From positions 1 through 23,679 of IMG/VR virus record IMGVR_UViG_3300025701_000055: 23,679 nucleotides of DNA, one strand, 5' to 3'. A model generated the notes under the pieces. It ran no database searches. It was not told the DNA's origin and saw only the letters and a program-made list of their open reading frames with translations. The stretch comes from a virus. A program made the position numbers and the translations under genes. This document shows, one piece after another, positions 12,165 through 18,899 of the stretch (its first letter is position 1; every line of letters begins with the position of its first letter).

Positions 12165-13100
12165 ATGGCTAATCTAGCAGGAAGAGAAATATACAAATAC
12201 GCTTTTCGTGTCGAAGTATTCATAAAGAAATACACGACTAAAGACCCGTTCACATTGGCGAATGGTAAGAAGGCTACTTTTGTTCCTAGCGAAGATGTTA
12301 TCAAAGCATTAAAGAATCAACAAGCAACAACTAAGTTAGAGTTATTATCAGAAGACGGTAAGACATACAAGTTTAAAGACTTGATGAAGACTGGCGAGTT
12401 TGGTGGTAAAGGTGCGGGCGGTTCGACTATCAAAGAAGATAGAGAACTTGCATCATTACGTCAACAACTAGCACAGATTAAAAAAGATACTGCTAGTGCT
12501 ACTGTTCCTGTCAAAGTAGGGCGTGAAATATATCATGTCGAAGATGCCGAATCTACACCCGGAACACCAAAGTCAGACTTTCACTTACTTGATGGTAATG
12601 GAAAAGAATGTGTTTGGATATCACACAAAGATGGTAGTAGACCACGAGACTTTCAACAGTGGGGCGGTATCTCACAACGTAAAGAACCAAAGATATTTAA
12701 TCACAAAGAAACACAAAAGTTTGTGTCTGACTTGAAAGAAATATTTCCTGATGGATTGCCTAGAGCAACATCATTGCATCGCAGAATAAAAGATAAGAAA
12801 CTAAAAATGTTATCAGTCTATGGTAACGAATATGACACAAATAGGTTGTCAAGGCAGAATACTTCTGTTATGATACAAGGGCCAGTTAACTTGGTGAATA
12901 AAGGTTCTTATTATGTTTTCGAATCAAATCATGTACACTATAATGGTGAATCTGTTGATGATGGTGGATTTGAGCCTGTATTCATGGCTATCTACAAAGG
13001 TGATAGAAGTGATGCTGGTGTCAAGGGTACACGTATCGTAATCATGCCTATTGATGGGCGTAAATCCAAAGAGTTTAACGAAGATAAGGTGATTAAATAG
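12165..13100 (+). CDS. Conserved phage protein, possible PD-(D/E)XK-like nuclease
   Basis: 311 residues from ATG 12165 (MANLAGREIYKYAFRVEVFI). An upstream ATG at 12159 has no room for a ribosome site, whereas ACGAGA is well placed for 12165. The first 130 residues are basic and partly coiled (RELASLRQQLAQIKK). The second part has TPKSDFHLLDGNGKECVWIS followed by HKDG and FQQWGGIS; this resembles the P-x-x-D ... (S/E)xK core of divergent phage PD-(D/E)XK nucleases, with Ser-His-Lys at the ExK position. A beta-rich C-terminal domain follows. First gene after a late promoter, and its TAG overlaps the GTG of the ligase-like gene. Relatives occur in T4-like marine phages, from memory. The nuclease call is tentative. 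Confidence 0.7.
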   Translation: MANLAGREIYKYAFRVEVFIKKYTTKDPFTLANGKKATFVPSEDVIKALKNQQATTKLELLSEDGKTYKFKDLMKTGEFGGKGAGGSTIKEDRELASLRQQLAQIKKDTASATVPVKVGREIYHVEDAESTPGTPKSDFHLLDGNGKECVWISHKDGSRPRDFQQWGGISQRKEPKIFNHKETQKFVSDLKEIFPDGLPRATSLHRRIKDKKLKMLSVYGNEYDTNRLSRQNTSVMIQGPVNLVNKGSYYVFESNHVHYNGESVDDGGFEPVFMAIYKGDRSDAGVKGTRIVIMPIDGRKSKEFNEDKVIK

Positions 13101-14320
13101 TGAACTTTTCAGAGTTTATCACAGAACAAAAAAATACGCATATGACACATCTAGAAGATAAAGTTCTTTATGGTGGTGTCGATGGTACACGTCAAGCAAT
13201 CTTTGCGTTACGTGATATGCGTGATATGCTTGCAGGTAAAAAAGCAAGTAAAGTCTCAGTCAAATGGGATGGTGCACCTGCTATTTTTGCGGGCACTGAT
13301 CCACGAGACGGCAAGTTCTTTGTGGCGAAGAAAGGTATCTTTAATAAGAATCCCAAAGTATATAAGACTAATCAAGAAATCGATGACGATACATCGGGTG
13401 ACTTGGCAGATAAACTTAAAGATGCATTGAAGTATCTACCTGAACTCGGTATTAAAGGTGTGATTCAAGGTGACTTCTTATTCGGTAAAGGCGATGTATC
13501 TAAAAAGAAAATAAATGGTGAGTCATTTGTGACTTTTCATCCAAATACGATTGTATATGCAGTTCCTGTTAGTCAAGCCAAAGAGATTATGAGCGCAAAA
13601 ATCGGTATTGTATGGCACACTAAATATACAGGTAACAGTTTTGAAACTATGAAAGCAGATTATGGCGTCAATGTTTCGAAGTTAAAAAAATCTAAAAACG
13701 TTTGGTCACAAGATGCTATGTTGCGTGATGTGACCAATGCAACTATGACTAAAAAAGAAACGGAGCAAGTGAATGAATATCTTTCAAAGATTGGCAAACT
13801 TTTTAACCAAACTTCTGGGACTACACTCAGAACCCTCGAATCAAACCAAGAACTCGCAAAACTCATCGAGCAGTTCAACAACACCTACGTCAGAAAAGGC
13901 GAAGTCGTCGGCAACACCGAAGCGCACACGAAAAAACTCATCAAATGGATCAGCGACCGCTACCAAAAAGAAATCGACAAGCGCAAAACCGAAAGGGGCA
14001 AGCAAGCCCAAGAAGCCAAGCGTAAAAAAATCCTCGACTTCTTCAGCGAAGAAAACAAAGTAAATCTTGCAAGAATGTTTGAGATGCAAAAACTTATGGT
14101 TTTAGCTAAACTCAAACTTATAAATAAACTTAATAGATTAAGTAATCTTGAAACTTTTGTTAAAACTAGCAAGGGTTTCAAGACTACTGGTCAAGAAGGT
14201 TATGTGGCAATAGACACATTTGGTGGTGATGCGGTGAAACTGGTTGACCGTATGGAGTTTTCATACAACAACTTTTCGCCAGATATTGTTAAAGGATGGG
14301 ATAAACCAACGAGGAACTAA
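13100..14320 (+). CDS. Divergent KxDG nucleotidyltransferase/ligase-like protein with capsid-targeting-like N-terminus
   Basis: 406 residues from GTG 13100. Ligase-superfamily motifs appear in order: motif I KWDG at 55-58 (K55 the would-be adenylated lysine), a GVIQGDFLFG stretch at 120-129 resembling motif III, motif IV EGYV at 366-369 and motif V VKLVDR at 379-384. That is the pattern of ATP-dependent DNA/RNA ligases. The N-terminus MNFSEFITE resembles the T4 capsid-targeting sequence MKTYQEFIAE with an I-x-E protease site. Residues 226-320 are a charged helical insert whose DNA also encodes another protein (13773-14063), and there the codons switch to almost purely C/A/G endings. May belong to the family listed as DUF6267. 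Ligase activity is an inference. Confidence 0.8.
   Translation: MNFSEFITEQKNTHMTHLEDKVLYGGVDGTRQAIFALRDMRDMLAGKKASKVSVKWDGAPAIFAGTDPRDGKFFVAKKGIFNKNPKVYKTNQEIDDDTSGDLADKLKDALKYLPELGIKGVIQGDFLFGKGDVSKKKINGESFVTFHPNTIVYAVPVSQAKEIMSAKIGIVWHTKYTGNSFETMKADYGVNVSKLKKSKNVWSQDAMLRDVTNATMTKKETEQVNEYLSKIGKLFNQTSGTTLRTLESNQELAKLIEQFNNTYVRKGEVVGNTEAHTKKLIKWISDRYQKEIDKRKTERGKQAQEAKRKKILDFFSEENKVNLARMFEMQKLMVLAKLKLINKLNRLSNLETFVKTSKGFKTTGQEGYVAIDTFGGDAVKLVDRMEFSYNNFSPDIVKGWDKPTRN
13773..14063 (+). CDS. Overprinted S/T/P/K-rich basic protein in the +1 frame of the ligase-like gene
   Basis: 96 codons from ATG 13773 to TAA 14061-14063, wholly inside the ligase-like gene in the +1 frame. CGGAG seven bases before the ATG is a proper ribosome site. 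The N-terminus MNIFQRLANFLTKLLGLHSE is an amphipathic helix. The rest is disordered and built of Ser, Thr, Pro, Ala, Lys and Asn, with many Lys-Pro and Ser-Ala-Lys steps as in linker-histone tails. In the overlap the host frame almost never uses T at codon position 3, although T is the favourite elsewhere. T there would put hydrophobic residues into this frame, so selection on this frame is likely. Possible roles are DNA binding or condensation in the head, or membrane interaction. Confidence 0.7.
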   Translation: MNIFQRLANFLTKLLGLHSEPSNQTKNSQNSSSSSTTPTSEKAKSSATPKRTRKNSSNGSATATKKKSTSAKPKGASKPKKPSVKKSSTSSAKKTK

Positions 14321-14322
14321 AA

Positions 14323-14769
14323 ATGGCAGATCCATTGTCTTTTAAAGACTTTTTAGCAGTCGATTATACTCCAGGCATGCCTGATTCAATCAGTTATGCG
14401 GCAAAGAAGCGCAAGCGTGGTGTGATTGGCGAAGACTCTCAAGAAACGAATGAAGCACTAGACTTTAATCAACGTAGAGCACGTGCACGTTCAATCAAGA
14501 AAAACAAAGCAAAGATTGCTATGGGTCGTCGTAGGGCGGCTAATAAGCAGGCGAGTCAGGATCGTTTGAAGAAACGGGCACGCAAGCAAGCAATGAATAC
14601 AGTATTCCAGAAACTGTCAAAGGGTGTTAAGCGTTCAGACTTACCTATGTCCCGTCGTCAGTCTATCGAAAAAAGGCTTGAAAAAATGAAGCCTAGAATC
14701 GATAAGATGGCGAGAAAGATGCTACCTTCGGTACGCAAAATGGAAAAAGAACGTAGACAGAGTAAATAG
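14323..14769 (+). CDS. Very basic conserved phage protein
   Basis: 148 residues. About a third of the residues are Lys or Arg in the helical part from about 50 on (RRARARSIKKNKAKIAMGRR, RKMLPSVRKMEKERRQSK). The start MADPLSFKDFLAVDYTPG carries an SFKDFL segment like the capsid-targeting-type N-termini of its neighbours, but has no clear (I/L)-x-E site. I recall relatives with the same layout in cyanophages and pelagiphages, function unknown. Strong basicity, late expression and this N-terminus fit a DNA-binding internal head protein. GAGG ribosome site; three bases after the ligase-like gene. Confidence 0.8.
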   Translation: MADPLSFKDFLAVDYTPGMPDSISYAAKKRKRGVIGEDSQETNEALDFNQRRARARSIKKNKAKIAMGRRRAANKQASQDRLKKRARKQAMNTVFQKLSKGVKRSDLPMSRRQSIEKRLEKMKPRIDKMARKMLPSVRKMEKERRQSK

Positions 14770-14777
14770 GATATTAA

Positions 14778-15824
14778 ATGTTTCCCTCATTCAAACAATA
14801 CTTAGTTGAAGAAGAAAGAGAAGTTTATTTTACTTTTGGTAGGATGAATCCGCCTACTATTGGGCATGGTAAGTTAATGAATGTTATGTCTGCAAAAGCA
14901 GGCAAGAATCCATACAAAGTTTACCTATCTTCATCTCAAGATTCAAAAAAGAATCCTCTGTCATACGAACAGAAGATTAAACATGCACGTAAGATGTTCC
15001 CAAAACATGCACGTAGTATTATTTTAAATAAAAAGTTAAAAAATGTATTTGATGTTGCTGTAGCACTATATGACCAAGGGTTTAATAAGATTAACATGGT
15101 TGTTGGTGCTGATAGAATAACAGAGTTTAAAACATTATTAGAGAAATATAATGGTAAGAAAGCCCGTCATGGCTTCTATAACTTTGAGAAGATTAATGTT
15201 ATTTCTGCGGGTGAGCGTGATCCCGATGCAGATGATGTAACTGGAATGAGCGCAAGTAAACAACGTAAGAATGCTGAAAATAATGATTTCGCAACATTCT
15301 CGCAAGGCGTTCCTAAAACCATGTCTAATCAAGATACGAAACGTTTATTCAATGATGTTCGTTCTGGTATGGGATTAAAAGAATCAAAGACATTTAAGAA
15401 TCATATCGAACTAGGACCTGTATCAGATATTCGAGAGAAGTATATCGAAGGGCAACTGTTCAACGAAGATGACCAAGTTGTTGTAAAAGCCACAGGTGAG
15501 ATGGGGCGTGTATTCCGTTTAGGAACGAACTACGTTATCGTCGAACTTGAAGAAGGGCGTATATCACGTCAATGGTTAAACTCAGTCGAGTTAGTCAGCG
15601 AAGTGATGAAAACAGATGACGGTACACCTGAAGCAACTCGAAAGATGAAGAAGAAGGTTCCAGGTCAAGAAGAAATACCTGTTGTTGAAGAAGACGAAGT
15701 TTCAATGGCACGTAAAAAGATTGAACTAGAAGTTGGTGCTGATAAAAGACGACACGATAAAATCTTAGATAGAGCACGTCTTGCTAGAGCAAAGCGCAAA
15801 AATCGTGAAACGAAAGTTGATTAA
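14778..15824 (+). CDS. HxGH-type nucleotidyltransferase with KOW-like domain
   Basis: 348 residues. Domain 1 (about 14-185) is a cytidylyltransferase/NMN adenylyltransferase-like Rossmann domain: GRMNPPTIGH at 21-30 is the phosphate-binding (T/H)xGH motif, VVGADRITEF at 108-117 and TGMSASKQR at 155-163 is the ISSTxxR-like signature. Domain 2 (about 225-275), FNEDDQVVVKATGEMG and YVIVELEEGRISRQWL, resembles a KOW/SH3 barrel. A charged helical tail follows. The N-terminus MFPSFKQYLVE has the F-x-x-[FY]-[IL]-x-E capsid-targeting pattern. Possible substrates are NMN, nucleotidyl phosphates or a nucleic acid; the sequence does not say. Late gene in the same operon as the ligase-like protein. Confidence 0.85.
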   Translation: MFPSFKQYLVEEEREVYFTFGRMNPPTIGHGKLMNVMSAKAGKNPYKVYLSSSQDSKKNPLSYEQKIKHARKMFPKHARSIILNKKLKNVFDVAVALYDQGFNKINMVVGADRITEFKTLLEKYNGKKARHGFYNFEKINVISAGERDPDADDVTGMSASKQRKNAENNDFATFSQGVPKTMSNQDTKRLFNDVRSGMGLKESKTFKNHIELGPVSDIREKYIEGQLFNEDDQVVVKATGEMGRVFRLGTNYVIVELEEGRISRQWLNSVELVSEVMKTDDGTPEATRKMKKKVPGQEEIPVVEEDEVSMARKKIELEVGADKRRHDKILDRARLARAKRKNRETKVD

Positions 15825-15826
15825 CA

Positions 15827-15834
15827 TATAAATA
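15827..15834 (+). promoter_or_regulatory. T4-type late promoter
   Basis: TATAAATA, exact consensus, followed by AAAC. It lies 3 bases after the nucleotidyltransferase stop and 29 bases before GTG 15863. Confidence 0.85.
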
Positions 15835-15862
15835 AAACTATAAAAACATTCAAGGAACAAAC

Positions 15863-16654
15863 GTGAAATCATTCTCAGAACTATCAGAAAAACTAAAGAA
15901 GGACAAAGATGATCCTTGCTGGAAAAACTATGTTCAAGTAGGTACTAAGAAAAAGAATGGCAAAGAAGTGCCTAACTGTGTGCCCAAAGAAGAAGTATCA
16001 GAAGAAAAAGATGAACCTGCATCACCTGACGAAGGTTCAATGGCTAAGACTCAACTAGAGTTTATTGCATATGCCGCAAAAGAAATCGAAGAACATATCT
16101 CTTCGGGTGGTAAGTTTCCTGAGTGGATGCAGAACAAGTTATCTGGTGCACATGAGAAAATGAAAGGGCTACATGCATCGATGGGCGACCATGGTGGTGA
16201 TGATGATGACGAAGAAGAAGTTAAAGAAGCAACTACTGGTCGTGCAGGTGTAAAGTGTTCAGGTAAGAAGTCACAGTTTGGTGGTTACACTCCAACATGT
16301 ACTAGAGACGGTAAAGGTGTTTACTCTGCACAACAGTCATACAAAGATGCAGGTACAGCAAAGAAACATGCAGAAGTATATGCTGATGCGTATTATGCAT
16401 ATGGCGACAGACCAGCACAGAAAGCAGTACGTGATTTCGTTGCTAAGAATAAGTCTAAGTTACATACTAAGAACGAGTCTGTTGAAGAAGGTAAACTACC
16501 ACCACATCTATCTAAGTTCTTTGATAAGAAAGGCAACTTAAATAAAGATGCTGAAGAACGTGTAAAACAAGGTAGAAAGAAACGTGGGCTTGATCCTCAG
16601 ACTGGTAAGAAACTAAAGTCTGTCAGAGAAGCAAGACGCAGTGGCAATGATTAG
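15863..16654 (+). CDS. Conserved modular late phage protein with capsid-targeting-like N-terminus
   Basis: 263 residues from GTG 15863, with AAGGA upstream. The N-terminus MKSFSELSEKLKK has F4, E6 and L-x-E at 7-9. It is followed by DPCWKNYVQVGTKKKNGK and VPNCVP, a motif I remember from late proteins of marine T4-like phages. Next comes GSMAKTQLEFIAYAAKEI, another recurrent phage module, then an acidic run (GGDDDDEEE), a small Cys-containing module GVKCSGKKSQFGGYTPTC, and a basic tail ending SVREARRSGND. The modular build of short conserved motifs joined by charged linkers suggests a head-associated or internal protein. Own late promoter at 15827. Confidence 0.75.
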   Translation: MKSFSELSEKLKKDKDDPCWKNYVQVGTKKKNGKEVPNCVPKEEVSEEKDEPASPDEGSMAKTQLEFIAYAAKEIEEHISSGGKFPEWMQNKLSGAHEKMKGLHASMGDHGGDDDDEEEVKEATTGRAGVKCSGKKSQFGGYTPTCTRDGKGVYSAQQSYKDAGTAKKHAEVYADAYYAYGDRPAQKAVRDFVAKNKSKLHTKNESVEEGKLPPHLSKFFDKKGNLNKDAEERVKQGRKKRGLDPQTGKKLKSVREARRSGND

Positions 16655-16970
16655 ATTCAGAGAATACGTTGAACAATGCTGTGATGATTGTATTCAAGAA
16701 GCGGCAGAATACCAGGGTAAGAAAGTTACTCTGAATGACCCTATTCGCACACCCGAAGGACCTAAGAAGTTCAAGGTATATGTGAAAAACGAAAAGGGTA
16801 ATGTTGTAAAGGTTACTTTCGGCGATCCCGAAAGTGAGATAAAGAGAGACGATCCTGAACGTCGAAAGTCGTTTAGGGCTAGACATAATTGTGATAACCC
16901 GGGCCCAAAAACTAAAGCAAGATACTGGTCTTGCTATCAGTGGCGCAAAGGTTCTAAAGTAAATAATTGA
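16647..16970 (+). CDS. Conserved small late phage protein
   Basis: 107 residues from ATG 16647 (MIRFREYVEQCCDDCIQEAA), overlapping the previous gene by 8 bases. A GTG at 16641 adds only two residues. The main block KKVTLNDPIRTPEGPKKFKV, then VYVKNEKGNVVKVTFGDP, RARHNCDNPGPKTKARYWS and CYQWRKG is very well conserved in my memory of marine T4-like phages. N-terminal F4, E6, Y-V-E 7-9 match the capsid-targeting-like pattern of the cluster. Cys residues (CCDDC, HNC, SCY) could bind a metal. A function is not known to me. Confidence 0.8.
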   Translation: MIRFREYVEQCCDDCIQEAAEYQGKKVTLNDPIRTPEGPKKFKVYVKNEKGNVVKVTFGDPESEIKRDDPERRKSFRARHNCDNPGPKTKARYWSCYQWRKGSKVNN

Positions 16971-17008
16971 TTGAGAAATCATAAACTTCATCGAATGGGA
17001 AACATAAA

Positions 17009-17362
17009 ATGTCTGTAGAAAAAACAGTAAAAGAAATGAACGCTAAACTAGATGACCATATTGCATCTAGTATAGAGCAGAATGTTCGTTTAGAAGGCCT
17101 TGAAACCTCAATGAGTAAACTAACTGATGCTGTTGTCCAGATAGCAAGAGCCGAAGAGAAGATTAGTACGTTAGTTGATGATACTAAAGAAATCAAAACT
17201 GATATTCGAGAATCTAAAGAAAGACTTTACGAGGTTGAGCGTGATGTTGCGCAGAATACAAAAGACCTTGAAGGTTACAATAAAGTTGTATGGCGTGTTG
17301 CCAGTGCAGTGATTACAGTTATAGTCGGCGCTTTAGCCGCAGTTACAATACTACCACAATAA
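17009..17362 (+). CDS. Coiled-coil protein with C-terminal membrane anchor
   Basis: 117 residues. Residues 1-90 form one long amphipathic helix with heptads (NVRLEGLETSMSKLTDAV, ISTLVDDTKEIKTDI). Residues about 95-114 (RVASAVITVIVGALAAVTIL) are a membrane helix with only PQ after it. The layout is that of XhlA-type proteins, which help holins at the membrane, and of some spanin-like or tail-anchored proteins. It is the reverse of the protein at 21606, which has the membrane helix first. GGGAA upstream of ATG. A lysis-related role is a guess. Confidence 0.75.
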   Translation: MSVEKTVKEMNAKLDDHIASSIEQNVRLEGLETSMSKLTDAVVQIARAEEKISTLVDDTKEIKTDIRESKERLYEVERDVAQNTKDLEGYNKVVWRVASAVITVIVGALAAVTILPQ

Positions 17363-17373
17363 AGGAGACTAAT

Positions 17374-18030
17374 ATGTCTGAAATGAAAAAGTTAATGGAG
17401 GCATACCAGTCAATGAAAGTCTCCGACGTAGAACAAGTCAACGAAGACGTTGAACTTGAAGAGAAGAAACTTGACCCAGTAGACGATAAAGAGTTGAAAG
17501 GCAAGCACAAAGACCGTAAAGATAAAGATATCGACAACGATGGTGATGTTGATTCGTCTGATGAATATCTTCACAAACGTCGTAAGGCTATTAAGAAGTC
17601 GAACGACCAAGAAGAAAAAGATACAGTCGAAGAAAAGAAAAAGAGAGCCTGTGAATCAGTATCTCATTCTAAATGGGGATTTGGCGAAGTCATCGAAGAG
17701 AATGACGAAGGTCTAAACATCTACTTCGAGCATGGTGTTGAGTTCGGTGTTGCACGTGAAGACGTTGTAGTACATGAAAGTAAAACACATAAAGAGCGTA
17801 CAAAGAGTGCGACTGATGCAGAAGAAATGGATAGTAAGTTATCTGTAGGTGCGAAACGTTTCAAGAAAATGCATACTGATAATGTAGAAGTTGATGATAC
17901 ATTAGAGAAAGCAAAGAAAGACGTTCAGAAAGCGGGTAAAGCATTACCAAGTCAATCACCTACACGTGGTGGTGAGAAGCGTATTGGCGACAAAGCTCCT
18001 ATCAATAAACAAAAAGATATCACTAAGTAA
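17374..18030 (+). CDS. Conserved late phage protein with dockerin-like calcium loop
   Basis: 218 residues from ATG 17374, with AAAGGAG upstream; the open frame extends left to 17290 but has no ribosome site there. Residues 52-64, DIDNDGDVDSSDE, form a canonical DxDxDG calcium-binding loop followed by YLHKRRKAIKK, a pair common in T4-like marine phages as I remember. A small beta module (SKWGFGEVIEENDEG, NIYFEHGVEFGVA) lies at about 105-140, and a Lys-rich disordered tail ends in INKQKDITK. The N-terminal MSEMKKLMEAYQSMK helix is only weakly like the capsid-targeting pattern. Likely virion- or prohead-associated. Confidence 0.75.
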   Translation: MSEMKKLMEAYQSMKVSDVEQVNEDVELEEKKLDPVDDKELKGKHKDRKDKDIDNDGDVDSSDEYLHKRRKAIKKSNDQEEKDTVEEKKKRACESVSHSKWGFGEVIEENDEGLNIYFEHGVEFGVAREDVVVHESKTHKERTKSATDAEEMDSKLSVGAKRFKKMHTDNVEVDDTLEKAKKDVQKAGKALPSQSPTRGGEKRIGDKAPINKQKDITK

Positions 18031-18039
18031 GGAACGATT

Positions 18040-18261
18040 ATGTTAAAAGGTCCAAAAAATACAACTCCGACACACCGTGGTTGGGTTAATGACAAAGGTG
18101 AACTATTGAAAGCACAAAAGATTTCACAAGCACAACTTGATGAACACTTCGGTGTATCTGAGCCAGTGATTCAAACACTACATGAAGCACCAGTTGTTGA
18201 GAAAGTATTGTCTGATGAAGTGATTTCACATCACTATGATGATGAAGACGAAGAAGAGTAA
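18040..18261 (+). CDS. Small conserved late phage protein
   Basis: 73 residues beginning MLKGPKNTTPTHRGWVNDKG, an opening I associate with short proteins of T4-like phages. A middle helix AQLDEHFGVSEPVIQTL is followed by a very acidic end (HHYDDEDEEE). Overlaps none of its neighbours; AAGGA ribosome site. Unknown function. Confidence 0.7.
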   Translation: MLKGPKNTTPTHRGWVNDKGELLKAQKISQAQLDEHFGVSEPVIQTLHEAPVVEKVLSDEVISHHYDDEDEEE

Positions 18262-18266
18262 GTTCT

Positions 18267-18614
18267 ATGGCTGATAATAAAAAGATTACTATTGATAGTG
18301 ACGGTTCATTAGCAAATGCTGATGTAGATGGTGATGGTCATATCACTGAAGAAGAACTGCAAATGCACCTTGAGTTCAAGCGTAAAGAACTAGAAGACCA
18401 AGATGCTCAACGTGATGCTATTCGTAAAATGGCATGGTTCTCATTGGGTGGCTTACTAGTCTATCCAGTGGGCATTGCAGTAACAGCAGGGTTTGGGTTA
18501 GATACTGCGGCAAATCTTATTGCTGATATCGCACCTACTTACTTTGCATCTATCGCAGTATTAGTATCAGCATTCTTTGCATCTGATGCTGTAAAAGATA
18601 AAACTAAGAAATAG
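18267..18614 (+). CDS. EF-hand membrane protein, holin-like
   Basis: 115 residues. The loop D19-VDGDGHITEE-E30 is a complete 12-residue EF-hand (D, D, D, G, I, E at the expected places). An amphipathic helix (LQMHLEFKRKELEDQDAQR) and two membrane helices at about 55-77 (AWFSLGGLLVYPVGIAVTAG) and 84-107 (APTYFASIAVLVSAFFAS) follow, then a Lys-rich tail. The size and two-helix topology fit a holin. The calcium loop is an unusual addition that could make it respond to divalent ions. Late operon, directly before another small hydrophobic gene. Holin is an inference. Confidence 0.75.
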   Translation: MADNKKITIDSDGSLANADVDGDGHITEEELQMHLEFKRKELEDQDAQRDAIRKMAWFSLGGLLVYPVGIAVTAGFGLDTAANLIADIAPTYFASIAVLVSAFFASDAVKDKTKK

Positions 18615-18623
18615 GAGTAAAGC

Positions 18624-18785
18624 ATGGGCATATTAATGGATATACTTCAAGCGATACCTGTTATATCAATGTTATGTTCTGTTATTGCGGCATCTACACC
18701 CACACCAAAAGATGACGAATGGATTGCCAAGTGGTATAAGATTATTGACGCTTTTGCGATAAACATCGGTAAAGCAAAACAGTAA
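18624..18785 (+). CDS. Short membrane-associated phage protein
   Basis: 53 residues from ATG 18624, TAGGAG upstream, stop 18783-18785. The first 25 residues are hydrophobic (DILQAIPVISMLCSVIAAST), then TPTPKDDEWIAKWYKIIDAF and a short basic end. The TPT.KDDEW..K.YK motif is one I remember from small proteins of marine phages. Possibly a holin or lysis partner of the preceding gene; unproven. It is the last gene before a terminator. Confidence 0.7.
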   Translation: MGILMDILQAIPVISMLCSVIAASTPTPKDDEWIAKWYKIIDAFAINIGKAKQ

Positions 18786-18810
18786 ACTTTATTACTCACT
18801 CATCATTTTA

Positions 18811-18838
18811 AAATCACCTTAACGGGTGATTTTTTTTT
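18811..18838 (+). terminator. Rho-independent terminator
   Basis: AAATCACC (18811-18818) pairs with GGTGATTT (18825-18832) around TTAACG, leading into a T run to 18838. Separates the two late units. Confidence 0.9.
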
Positions 18839-18857
18839 GTCTTTAAAACATATTTTG

Positions 18858-18865
18858 TATAAATA
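18858..18865 (+). promoter_or_regulatory. T4-type late promoter for the exported cassette
   Basis: TATAAATA, exact consensus, 19 bases after the terminator and about 35 before ATG 18900. Confidence 0.85.
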
Positions 18866-18899
18866 GGATTGTATAGTATATAAACAATGGATACACAAA

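Noticed and set aside
12523-13430. Alternative + frames inside the nuclease-like and ligase-like genes (12523-12735, 13170-13430)
   Set aside because: No ribosome sites and no codon-usage shift in the host frames; treated as chance.
13841-14089. Minus-strand reading frame opposite the overprinted region
   Set aside because: It is open only because both + frames avoid T in given positions. There is no ribosome site, and no other gene in the window is on the minus strand.
16278-16541. 87-codon alternative + frame inside gene 15863
   Set aside because: Has no ribosome site, and the host gene shows no change in codon use there, unlike 13773-14063.
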